Position numbers and translations under genes: made by a program. Positions 43,436-53,909 of a stretch of 64,000 nt of DNA are shown in pieces. This stretch comes from Pseudo-nitzschia pungens. Its lineage: Eukaryota; Bacillariophyta; Bacillariophyceae; Bacillariales; Bacillariaceae. Position 1 is the first letter of the stretch; each line of letters starts with the position of its first letter. The stretch lies in NCBI GenBank assembly GCA_037355855.1, contig CM074763.1, forward strand, positions 1,984,001 through 2,048,000. Reading direction: 5' to 3'. The notes under the pieces were generated by a model. It did no database searches and was not told the DNA's origin. It was given only the letters and a program-made list of their open reading frames with translations.

Positions 43436-43683
43436 GAAACGGGTTCGCTGGAGCTTTGGTCCGGACAGAGATCGTCACAAGATGTCTCGACCCGGACACT
43501 TCCCCAGCCAGCGAAATTTGCATGCTGTCATTTTTTCCATTCTTTGTTCCGTTCGATACGAAACGGGTTCGCTTAATTGAAGTTTGGTCCGGACAGAGAT
43601 GGTCCAAAGCTGCTCTTCCTTGACACTCCCCCAAACGGCGAAATTCGCAAGCCGAAATGGAAATTTCGAACTCGTAATTGCTC
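43436..43683. repeat. Two direct repeats of 124-bp period
   Basis: Units start GAAACGGGTTCGCT at 43436 and 43560 and share TTTGGTCCGGACAGAGAT and a later (A)GCGAAATT(T/C)GCA block. The second unit is diverged. No coding role is visible. Confidence 0.75.
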
Positions 43684-44499
43684 GTGCGTGTACTCGTATT
43701 CGTACGTCGTACGTTATTGACAGAACAAGCTGTGAAGCCAGGTCCAGGGGCCCAGGACCACCAGAAAAGGCTGGTTTTGATACATACGATAGGGTTGGAG
43801 TTCGGTAACGAGAATGTTGCTCGGAATCTCCCACCAGAGTGAATGCCAATCATCGAGACTCAATCCAGAACCCACAGCCTTACCGTACGTTGGGACACAG
43901 GGTAGAGTATGGACGTCGTTTGTCCGTCTCCCACGAGAATCTATGGCACGGTCGATGTGCCATCTCTGATATAGTATTATTTGTCCATATCAGGTCCTCT
44001 ATCCACAATTTTGTGAAAAATGTATCAACTACTCTTCTGGACCTGGGTTCTATATCAACCAACAAGTCATCGCTGTTGATGACAAGTTGCCATCTCAACA
44101 AGTCATATCTTCACTCTGCCCCATAAAGTACTTACCATCAAGGTAATGGTTTTTGGCTGTTGAAGAATCGGGGCCATTTGACCAAAAAAGGATGTATTCC
44201 TGTGTTGAGCATGGCAGCAGCATTAGTAGGAGAGCTCATGGGAGGGGAACGGGAACCGGACAGTTCGGATCGATATCGATCGTTTGTTCCGGGTAGGTTA
44301 AATAATCAACGCGGTTAAACAAATTTGTTTGCTTGCGCACCTTTAATTACCTCTTTTTATACTGTATGTGAAAACCAAATTGTAGGGCAAGTGGGCTGTT
44401 TGACACTGGTGTTGAATGAGAGATGGAATAGGACACGATGACCTCACACCCAACACAATGTGAGCATCTCGTCTGAACCACGTAGGAGCCTACGCACGT

Positions 44500-46800
44500 A
44501 CGGAACCTTCGGTTCGGGCGTCGCGGTAGAGTATTGCGGATACCGGACATGCCCTGCCCCGCCGGGGTCGGAATGTGTATTCCTAATTGAGGGAGAGGAG
44601 GGGTTGAGAAAACATTCATAGTGTCATGGGACGCGCTTCTGTGGCACAAAGGTGGGGTCTGTTCCCGCTACTCCTGTGGGTGAAAGTCGCGGTAGATTCT
44701 TATGGAAGCCGGACGTGTCCTGTGACACCGGGGTTCGGTCGATGTCTCCGGCACACGCAGGACCCTCTCCTATTACCATGGTATGTACTTCTGCCGCATA
44801 AAGGCAGGGCCTATTACTGTTTATCGTGTATCGTGTAGGTGCAAATCGCGGCAGATTCTTGTAGATGCCGGACATGTCCTGTGGCACCGGGGTTGAGCCG
44901 ATGGCTCTGGTACACGTAGGAACACCTCCTAGTGGCATGATACTATGTACTTCTGCCGCAAAAGGGAGGGCCTATTATTGCTGCTCTTGTAGGCGGAAGT
45001 CGCGTTAGGGTCTCGCGTTAGGGTCTCGCGGACCAGGGACATGTACTGTGGCACCGGGGTCGGGCCGATGTTTCCTGATTCCACCACGCTAAGAAACCGC
45101 TCCTATTGACACGACATGGGACTTACTTCTACGACACAAAGCCAGGGGGGCCTATTCATGTTGAACGTTGCGTTAGAATCTTACCGATACCGGACATGTT
45201 CCGCGTCACCGCGTTTGGGTCGACGATTCCTAATTCAGACGACAAATAGGAACCATATCGAGCGCCATCGGACGTGCTTCTACGACACAAAGCCAGGGGT
45301 CGATTCCTGCGGGTAAAAGCCGTGGTCAAATCTTACCAATACCGGACGTGTCTGGCGGCACCGGGATCGGCCCGATCATACTTAATTCAGACGACAAAAA
45401 GGAATCATACCGAGTGCCATTATGTGTACTTTTGAGGAACAATTGCAAGGGTCGATTCCTGCGGGTAAAAGCCGTGGTCAAATCTTACCAATACCGGACG
45501 TGTCTGGCGGCCCCGGGATCGGCCCGATCATTCTTAATTCAAACGACAAAAAGGAATCATACCGAGTGCCATTGTGTGTACTTTTGAGGAACAATTGCAA
45601 GGGTCGATTCCTGCGGGTAAAAATCGCGGTCAAATCTTACCAATACCGGACATGTCTGGTGGCACCGGGATCGGGCCGATGATTCTCAATTCATACGACA
45701 AAAAGGAATCGGTCCTAGTAGTCACATGACATGTGCTTCGTGTCACATGACATGCGCTTCGTGGGGGAAAAAGCGCGGCCAATTCCTTCCGAGGAAAGTC
45801 GCTGCAGAAATCTTACCGATACAAGACATGCCCTGCGCCGGTCGATGGTCGTTCGTTCGGGCACGGGAAGGAAGCATTCCTGGTGCTGCGGGGCGCACTG
45901 TTGCGGCAAAAAGGCAAAAGCCTAATCTTGCTATCCCTGCTAGGAAGTCGCGGTAAGGTACGCAGAGTGTTGCGAATACCGAACATGCCGAGCGGCATCG
46001 GGATCGAATCCCAATTTACGCACAAAAAGGAAGCATTCCGAGCACAATGATATGTTCCTCCGCGGAACGGATATCCGGGCCTATTCCTTCTGATAAAAGT
46101 CGAGGGAGAGTATTGCGGGTATCAGACATGACCGGCAGCACCGGGATCGGGCCGAGGATTCCCAAGTCAAGCACAAAAAAGGAAGCATTACGAGTGCTGT
46201 GACACATAATTTTAAAGCAAAAAGTGAGGGCCTCCTTCCTATTCATGAACGTGAAAGTCGCGGGTGAATCTTGTGGATAGCGGACATGACCGGCGGCATC
46301 GGGAACGGGCGGGTGATTCTGAATCCAAGCAACAAAAAGAAGGCTTTCCGAGTGCCATGATATTTAATCCTGCGGCAAAAAGGAAAGTCCTCTTTCCGCT
46401 CGCAATGCGGTTGAAAGTCGTGAAACATTCTTGTGGATACCGCGCATGCCCTGCGGCACCGGGTCGGGCCGATGCAGCATAAATCAGGTGCAGGAAGAAA
46501 ACATTCCTGGTCCGTGGGACATGCTTCTGCGGCACAAAGGCAGGGCATATTCCTGATAGTGCCGTAGGTGAAAGTCGCGGGAAAGCCTTGCGCGGATACC
46601 GGGCATGCACCGCGGCACCTGGGTAGGGCCGATGAATTCTAATTCGGGTACACGACCGGATCATTCCGAGTGCCATGGTGTATACTTTGCGGGACAAAAG
46701 GGAGAGCCTCCGATTCCTGCGGGTGAAAGTCGAGGGAACGGCTCGCGGATACCGGGATCGGGCCGATGATTCTTAACCGGGGCGCACGAAGAAACGGCTC
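44500..46800. repeat. Array of about 15 diverged ~158-bp tandem repeats
   Basis: An anchor like ATACCGGACATG recurs at about 44543, 44709, 44868, 45034, 45190, 45342, 45494, 45646, 45832, 45979, 46122, 46280, 46440, 46599 and 46752 (spacings 144-186, mean ~158). Each unit runs GTGAAAGTCGCGG, the anchor, GCGGCACCGGGATCGGGCCG, ATTCTTAATTC, ACAAAAAGGAA, CGAGTGCCATG, GTACTTCTGCGGCA, GGGCCTATTCCTGC. The units at 45342, 45494 and 45646 have exact 152-bp spacing and are nearly identical, which marks the latest amplification. No frame stays open across units, so the array is non-coding. GC is higher than in the flanks. It lies between the 3' ends of two convergent genes. Confidence 0.88.
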
Positions 46801-47908
46801 TTTTTGTCGCGGAACGTTCGTCTCTGGAACGGCGGCATCGCGATAACAGGGATTGTTCTAGGCTCCGTTCCGTTTCCCGTCCGGAAGAGCGCGGGCGCCC
46901 TTTTCTCGCGAGCCTTCGTGACGACGGTATCCACAAAATTAGTGCTGCGAGTGCTGTATCATCATCTCTCCGGTCATGAAATTCAACGGTGTGTTCAAGG
47001 AGGACACAGCAGAAAGAAAAATGCCTTCCGCTTCGCATCTTCCTGCACCAGTGGAACAGAGACATAGATCCCGAACTACTATCGAACTGTGGAACGCACT
47101 GAGGACCACCGGGACGGTGAAAGAGAGCTGTGCAATATATCATATTATCCCTGCTGGTTAAAACGAAAACGTCTAGAGAAAAATAGAGAAATGGACTAAG
47201 GTATGGGGTGGAGGCGGTTCGTGAGGTTTGCGTAGTGCAGTAGTTGTTTTAGGTTATCGTCGTATTATCGTCGGTCGGGACAATGTCCCAAGGTCGATAA
47301 GCAGCAGCTCGGGAGGCGGCAGTTTTGGTTTGGTTTTTGGTTTACCTGATTTGGTTTTTTTGTCTGGATCAGCGATGCAATCCGCTCGATGATTCTTTTC
47401 CCATCCGCATTCCGGTACTCGCTCATCATTCATTCGTTGGTCTCTGCCCCTGTCAATCTGGTATGGTCGGGTGCGGTGGTGCCTACACGAGTGTGTTGGC
47501 ATGTTACTCAATGTATCTACAAACTATTGCGTGATTCGATTCTTTTCGATTCGACTCAACTCGATCTTTTTTTTTTGCTGGCTTTGATCGATCGTTCGTG
47601 ATCGTGATCGTGATCTTTGTCGAATCGTGCCGTGTTTGTGCGCTATGGAACCCAGAGGTTTGGTGTGCGGAGGCAAATCCGATAGACCAACCCATTGTTT
47701 CCAAGATACCATCGGTTCGTGCACCGCATCACACCAAATCACGCAGCAGGCACGGGCAATTTAGCTCCCTCTATCCTTCTGCTACGTGTGGATTTTTTTT
47801 TTAAATTTAAAAAAAAAAAAAAAAAAACTCCGCTCTGTGATGCAAAGCCCCACGACCTTGTTGTACGATACATACATATACATATGCTTATGACTGCATA
47901 TGTATACA
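46801..47908. other. Convergent spacer right of the repeat array
   Basis: No supported gene. A T-run/TTAAATTTAA/A-run hairpin lies at 47791-47826, about 80 bp beyond the stop of the aminotransferase, and may be part of its 3' end. GATCGTGATCGTGATC short repeats lie near 47600. Confidence 0.5.
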
Positions 47909-49690
47909 TCAGTTCCCGCCTTGCCCCCCATCTCCACAGGGTTTTGTCGTCGTCGTCGTCGTCGTCCCGAGCTTGCTTTGGAGCAGAGCAATCGCCTTGT
48001 CGAGGTCCTCGTCGGACCGGCAGGCCGCGAACCGGAGGTACCTGTTTTGGGTGGTGGGATCGTTTTTTTTGCCGTAGAAATTGTCCCCGGGCACGCACGC
48101 CACCCCGATTTCCTCCAGCAAGTACATCGCTGCGGCCTCCGACGTGAGGCCGTTCAGAAGAGGGACGCCCCCGTATTCGACAAAGAGGTAGTAGGCCCCC
48201 TCCGGCGGCAGAACTCCAAACCCGCACGACGACAGGGCCTTCCCCAGCTTGGCCACCTTGTTGCCGTACAGAGTCGCCAGGCCACTGAAATAGGAATCGG
48301 GCAGATTGAGATAGGACAGGGTTGCGTATTGCACCGGGTGGGGGCTCATGACGACCAGCTGGTCGTGGATGCCCCGGTAGGTATCGGTGAGATGGGAAGG
48401 ATGGACGCACCACCCGAGGCGCCATCCGGTGGCGGAGGCCGACTTGCCCAGTGAGTTGCACATCAAAGTCCGATCGGCCAATTCCGGGAGGACCTGGGGA
48501 ACCACCAGGTGTTGCTTCTTCTCTTTGTTCTTGCTGTTGCTGTTATTGTCAAAACAAACGTGCTCGTAAATGTCGTCCGTGACCAGGTAGACGTCGTGCT
48601 TGACGCACAGCTCGGCAATGTGCGAAAGCTCGTCGAGCGAAAAGATCTTGCCGGTGGGGTTGTGTGGCGTGTTGAGGACCAGTATTCTGGCGCCTTCCAT
48701 GGCTGATTCCAATTCCTCCGGGTCGTACTTCCACTCGCTGTTTTCACCGAGCGTCGGCCGCAGCGTCACGAACACCGTTTCGAGGTAAAAGAGGCGGCAC
48801 TGGGAGGGATAGAGCTCGTGAAAGGGCTCGAAAACCACGCACTTGTCGCCGGGTTTGCCGAGGGTTCGGAGGGCCGACGCGAGCGCCTCGGTGGCGCCAA
48901 GCGTGATGGTGACATTTTCGGGATCGACGCCTCCGTAACCGTAAAAGCGATTGTAGTAGTCGGCAATGGCTTTTCGAAGATCGGGCCTGCCGCATGGAGG
49001 GGAATACTGGTTCAGGAGATCATCGCCGGTCGATCTGGCTCCGTGGGATTGCAGAATCTCCGCCAGTGAGGCCTCCAGTTGCTCCTCGGGAGTAGTGGTG
49101 GTGGAAGTGGTTGCCGCGTTCTCTTTGCCGCCGTTGCTCTCGTCTGCGTTGTTGCTGGATACATCCATGGGTCGACCCGTTAGAACGCCGTGTGCCAATG
49201 CCAATTTGACACCCCAAGGTGGAGATTGATTCGGAAATCCTGTTTGTGTTTTGGAGTTTGTGTTTGTGTTTGTTTTGAGGGATAGGAAGATAGAGAACAG
49301 TCGGGAGGAACCCATTAGCATCACAGAGAACAAACGCAAATAGGAATCTATGCACGGTACGTATCTCCGAAACCCACGGACGATACTACCGAACGAACTA
49401 ACTTATTGACTACGTGTGACTATTGATCCATCCATAGTTGGATCCATCATTTCCAGTCATCCATCGCCCAACACGGCATGGCACTAGCACTGCAAGCCAC
49501 GGCACGCACCTTGCGAGAGGTTCACGGCTCCGTATTCTATGGCGAGGCGCGTCATTTTTCGAATCTGGGATTCCTTCACGGGAGGGTGCTGATCATTGTT
49601 GTCGTTGTTCGTATTGGTGTGGGTGTTGGTATTTTTTACCGTCATCATGGCTGCGAGTACCGGAATAATTGCCAGTGGTGGTGGTCTCAT
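47909..49690 (-). CDS. Class I/II (PLP) aminotransferase
   Basis: Two exons, 49510-49690 and 47909-49239, around a 270-nt intron (donor GTGCGT, acceptor CAG). The splice restores NLSQGFPNQSPPWG, the N-terminal motif of fold-type I aminotransferases, and gives 503 residues from the ATG at 49690. Key features are NQYSPPCGRPDLRKAIADYY, ITLGATEALASAL, LNTPHNPTGKIF (Asn and Pro of the PLP pocket), YLVTDDIYEHV, and SLGKSASATGWRLGW with the Schiff-base Lys at about 322. YLRFAACRS near the C-terminus holds the carboxylate-binding Arg. It looks closest to kynurenine/methionine-type aminotransferases. The start could include a short targeting sequence (LAIIPVLAAMM), and a further upstream exon is possible. 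Confidence 0.87.
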
Positions 49691-51066
49691 CAGCGCTTCT
49701 AGAAATGCTGTAATGTCTGCGACGAAGGTTTTGTGCAGTACGGTATGCAATATCCGGATGTTCTGCTGGATCTTGGTTTACATCGTACAAGTAAGATTTA
49801 CGAGTATGGGAGATACCGTTACAGAATGGGCCTGTTGGCAGAGAATGATGGTACGAAGGAATACGATAACGAGTAATATGTGGCGGAAAGGAAAACCAAG
49901 AATGAATGAATCAATAAGTCTTACCGCACACCGACGGACGGTAAATTAGGCTATTACTACGCATAGCAAACTACAAGTTCCGGTCAAATTCACTACGAGT
50001 ACCAGTACAAGCAACCATACGGTACGTACTCCCGCTGGGAGTGACATCATGTTCTTTGGGAGGAATGTGAACAAAATAATGGCGTGCCGTGGGAATTCTA
50101 GTTCTTTCTTTTTGTTTCGACAGCACGATATCTATTGGAACACGACAAATATTTCTCCTTAAAACAGAATACAGTCGTCCTTATCAGGATTCCCCAGCCC
50201 CCCCCTCGCCATATGTTTCAAAGCAGCTGCCTCCTGTTGATGATTCGTACCCATACAGTAAAACCTTTTTTAATTAAGTTACGGTAATTACGTAAGATTA
50301 CCGGTAGATGAGTCGTATGGGGATTTATTCCTCCCGCACCGTCCGATCTTTGAACTACTACTACTACAGGTACGAGTGTTGCAAAAAGAAGAAATACTAG
50401 CAGTGCGGAGAAGGAATACAAACAACAATCCTGGTGGTACTGCCTACTAATAGCTTGATGCTCGTTCCGTATCGATGAATCGAACAACAAACCAAGAGCA
50501 ACAAACAACACACGCTCACCATTGTTAGTGTTTGAAAGTGTTCTTACTGGTGGGTGGAAGGCCAGCACAGCAGCCTAGAAGAAGAACTAGTACTAGTACT
50601 CTGCTTTGAGACTAGTAGTAGTACTACTAGTACTACTAGTGGTAGTACTACTAGTACTATATGAGAATTGTTTGCACCAGTATTTTGCTTGTAGCACCAG
50701 TAGCATCTCTCACAAGAAGCAGTAGAGCTAGTAGCTGCTAGTAGAACTACCTGTTTTAGCTTGCACACTTATACTAGTAGTAGTAGTATTAGTAGGATCC
50801 AATGTCGTTGAACCATTCTTGAAACCGCAACAGAGTTGCTACATGTATTTGGATTTTATTGCTGCTTTGGCAAGCTGGTGCTCCTTCCTGCTAGTGGAGA
50901 CTTTCTTTTGTGTTTGCATTGTGTGCCAAAATCAAAAGTCCTTGTTGCTAGCCTCAAAAAAGTTGGTTGTTCATTATTCAGTCTTAGTTCAAATACAAGT
51001 ACTACTACTAGCAGTAGTACTACTAGTCCCTATACTACCAAAAGTTCATTTCAATCAGGACGTTCT
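49691..51066. other. Intergenic, word-rich, no supported gene
   Basis: TACTAGTAC clusters (50585-50790, 50995-51025) and GTAC/CCGGTA words are present; no convincing gene. The inverted-repeat element begins at the right end. Confidence 0.5.
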
Positions 51067-51284
51067 GGAACATGGTTGATTTTTGTTTTTTTGAGGAATT
51101 CAAAAAAATTCCCGGTCCCCCTCCCCCTACCTGTTCGTCGGTTGATCTAATTTTTTTCTATTCAAAATTTGAATTTTACTGACTCCCCCGTAAGAAAATA
51201 ATTTTTTCTACCTAAAATTTCACACACACTCTCCAGGACTTGCCAACGAACAAGCCACCAACCCACTGCCAACTTCTCTTGCAA

Positions 51285-51393
51285 GTGTCAAAGTGACACC
51301 GGGTGTCACTTTGACACTTGACACTTGCTGATACTTTTGGGTATCAAAGTGACACCGGGTGTCACTTTGACCCCGGGTGTCACTTTGACACCC
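51285..51393. repeat. Left palindromic array
   Basis: Tightly packed copies of the 15-bp palindrome GTGTCAAAGTGACAC separated by CCGGG, plus GATACTTTTGGGTATC. Adjacent units pair with each other (GACACCGGGTGTC), so the stretch can form several alternative hairpins. Confidence 0.85.
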
Positions 51394-51517
51394 GCAGTGA
51401 CGAACAAAAGACGAACAAGACAAACAAACACCCCTGTTTGTTTGTCTGCTCATATTCGGACAAATGAACGAACGAACATGTTCCGTTTTTAATGGCTGAG
51501 AGTACAGTAAATCTTAC

Positions 51518-51993
51518 CAGTTGCACCGCTCGATAGAGGACTCCGTAGATCATGACGGACGTTTTCTTTGCCACTGCAAATCCCTTCTTGGAATATTCTA
51601 CGACTACTGGAACAACCTTGGTCTTGGTCACATCCATGACTTGCTCCATTACCGCGATGTAATCGAAGCCCACACATTTGGATGGGCAGTTTTATCATTC
51701 CTTTTTTCCTGGCCGAAAAACGATACAATGTTTCGTGAACGCACATTGAGAAGTTCGGCGGCGACTTCCAAAGAGTTGCAAAACAACAAAGAGGTGGTCT
51801 TGGCTGCGGTGAATGGAAACACCCACAAAACTCTCCCTGTAATACTCTTGGTTTCGTGTCGTTGATCGTTCGGAATTTGAGGGTTTGGTCAGTTACTGTA
51901 CCGGTGGCCTCCAAACCAAAAATTCGGATTGAGAGGGGTGTTGAACTGGACGTTCAACGCAATGTTCTTCTGCACTACTGATCCCAGCACCAT
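51518..51993 (-). pseudogene. Split gene fragment inside the inverted-repeat element
   Basis: Reading the - strand from an ATG at 51993, KNIALNVQFNTPLNPNFWFGGHRY is protein-like. A donor-like TACA/GTAACTG and an acceptor CACCGCAG at about 51795 would join it in frame to TKTTSLLFCNSLEVAAELLN and onward. A later segment, GFDYIAVMEQVMDVTKTKVV to VLYRAVQL, is in a different frame and ends at a donor-like CTG/GTAAG (51518). This looks like a host gene piece with introns that has been truncated or shifted. I do not recognise the family. A real but fast-evolving gene with more introns is the alternative. Confidence 0.4.
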
Positions 51994-52120
51994 GGCAGAT
52001 GGCACGTAATTCTTTGAAAATTGTTCGTCTATCTACATACCTGGTACGAACAACACAAACGAAGCTGCAGGTTGAGGTTCGTTTGTCTGCAGACAAACAA
52101 AGACGGACTAAGACGAACGA

Positions 52121-52230
52121 GTGTCAAAGTGACACCCGGGGTCAAAGTGACACCCGGTGTCACTTTGACACTTGACACTCGCTGATACTTTTGGGTATCA
52201 AAGTGACACCGGGTGTCACTTTGACACCCG
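52121..52230. repeat. Right palindromic array
   Basis: Inverted counterpart of the left array, with the same GTGTCAAAGTGACAC palindromes, a CCCGGGG-type spacer and the GATACTTTTGGGTATC hairpin. Confidence 0.85.
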
Positions 52231-52488
52231 ATTCAGCGATGATATTTTAGTGATGAGTAATCTTACAGTGTTGTTTGTGGCGACAGGTTGGTAGGTTGGT
52301 AGTATCGCTAATATGGGGAGGCTATGAAAATTTCTTTTTTTTCCAAAAGTTCAACCAACATAAAGCCTTGGGAATTTTGAGAAAATCTGTCCAAAAAAAA
52401 AATCAACCATGTTCGTTTCGTGCTGCGTTGTGCGCAGGGGGCTGAAAAAATTTAAATTATTAGAAAAAAATTAAATCAACCATGTTCC

Positions 52489-53862
52489 TGGGACCTAGTA
52501 GGATAGAACTGCTAATAGTAGTAGTAGTACTATGGGTTTCTCTGCAGTGCCCTTTCATTTCAGTAGCAGCCCATACTAGTAGCATTAATTTTCTGTTTGT
52601 CACTTGGTTCAGTTCTATTTCGTCCGTAAGCTATGAAGATATTTCAACGCTCCTACTACATTATATGCTAGTACTACTACTACCGTGGGGTATGGTCCAT
52701 AGTACTACTAGTACCAGCACTAGAAGTACTCGAACCGCAACCCGTAGCTTGGATGCCGCAACACTAGTGACATCAAACATCTGGTAGGCCAACCTAGCAT
52801 TGAAGATCCTCACTTATTGTCACTGGAACAGGTAATAACGGTAATTACCGTGGACTTGGCACAAAGTGCCTTCGTAGTGTTGTGGAATTGCTTCCCTATT
52901 TTTCTATCGCGTCCCGTTCCATGTCACATGGATGGAACAGCTACTATGCACCATTTGATTGATGACAATTAGGATTCTTCTTATTATTTTGGTATTTTTT
53001 TCGTCGTTTGAAACGTTGGGACCGATTTTTGATGATATGCCCCTCCTACAATCCACGACTTACAATCTCTCTTTTGGGGATTTTGATATTTTTTTTCTTT
53101 TTTTAATTTGGCATCAGATTTACAGCACGACAGTGAGACGCTGCACAAACGACTAAGATTATCAGGTACGAGTAACTTACGTTTATGTGCTCGTACGTAC
53201 AGGTAGTTACTCCTTGCGGTCATAATTACTTCGTACGAAGTACAGTAATTACTTCGTACTTTGTACCGTATGGGGGACATCGGACACCAAGTTGATAAAA
53301 ACAATCGCAAACACGAGTTAGTCGGGTTCGAAACAATTATGGGTAATCTTAACCTTAGTACTAATAGCTGCGGTTCGTCGCACACGATGGGCCGGAATCG
53401 TAATAGGTAAGTTACTACGTAAGGCCTTACTCGTACAACTATCTGCAGGGTAATCTTCCGTAACAGTAATTTATGAACTGTGTAGGCAAAGGTGCGTCGA
53501 TGGAACGATCACGCGGAGAAATTGATATTGAGACGTTACGTACCAGTATGTTTCTAAATGCACCTTCATGGGTCTCTTCCGAAAGAATTTGGATCATGGA
53601 TAGGGGAAAGCGATAGCTAAAGACATCTCTCGATCAGCAACTCGATCTGAGACCATCCATTGAGAATAGCGACACCATCATCATCGCCATCATCATCGCC
53701 ATCATCATCGCCATCAACAACAACATCCACATAAATTCTTGACCAAGGCATCGTTAGTACTTTCTTCAGCAACGGATAAGACGTTGGATTCCACATCCTA
53801 CTTTCCACTCCATTCGGAACGATACGGGACTCGAGAGCGAACAGACACTTTCACAATTCACA
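52489..53862. other. Intergenic, no supported gene
   Basis: Contains a TACTAG-rich block (52495-52760), AT-rich DNA, and an ATCATCGCC trinucleotide-type repeat (53677-53712). A CCACATAAATTC to ACAATG leader precedes the next gene. No gene is seen. Confidence 0.5.
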
Positions 53863-53878
53863 ATGCCAGCAGCAACGG

Positions 53879-53909
<31 letters not shown>

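Larger units (their letters stand above)
51067..52488. mobile_element. Inverted-repeat element with palindromic subterminal arrays
   Basis: Perfect 14-bp terminal inverted repeats, GGAACATGGTTGAT at 51067-51080 and its complement at 52475-52488, continue as A/T-rich then C-rich imperfect inverted sequence for ~60 bp. A second copy of the right terminal word lies at 52402-52415, and a partial left one near 51126. Inside each end is an array of GTGTCAAAGTGACAC palindromes (51285-51393 and 52121-52230). Between them is ~700 bp of unique DNA with a split gene fragment. No transposase is visible, so it would be non-autonomous. I could not find a clean target-site duplication, so the boundaries are provisional. 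Confidence 0.6.

Noticed and set aside
44500..46800. CRISPR array
   Set aside because: Units are ~158 bp, diverged throughout and without the short repeat/unique spacer pattern; the DNA is eukaryotic.
44500..46800. Centromere
   Set aside because: The array is GC-richer than its flanks and short, and nothing in the sequence marks a kinetochore site.
51067..52488. Clear target-site duplication for the inverted-repeat element
   Set aside because: Flanks (GGACGTTCT left, TGGGACCTA right) do not match; boundaries remain provisional.
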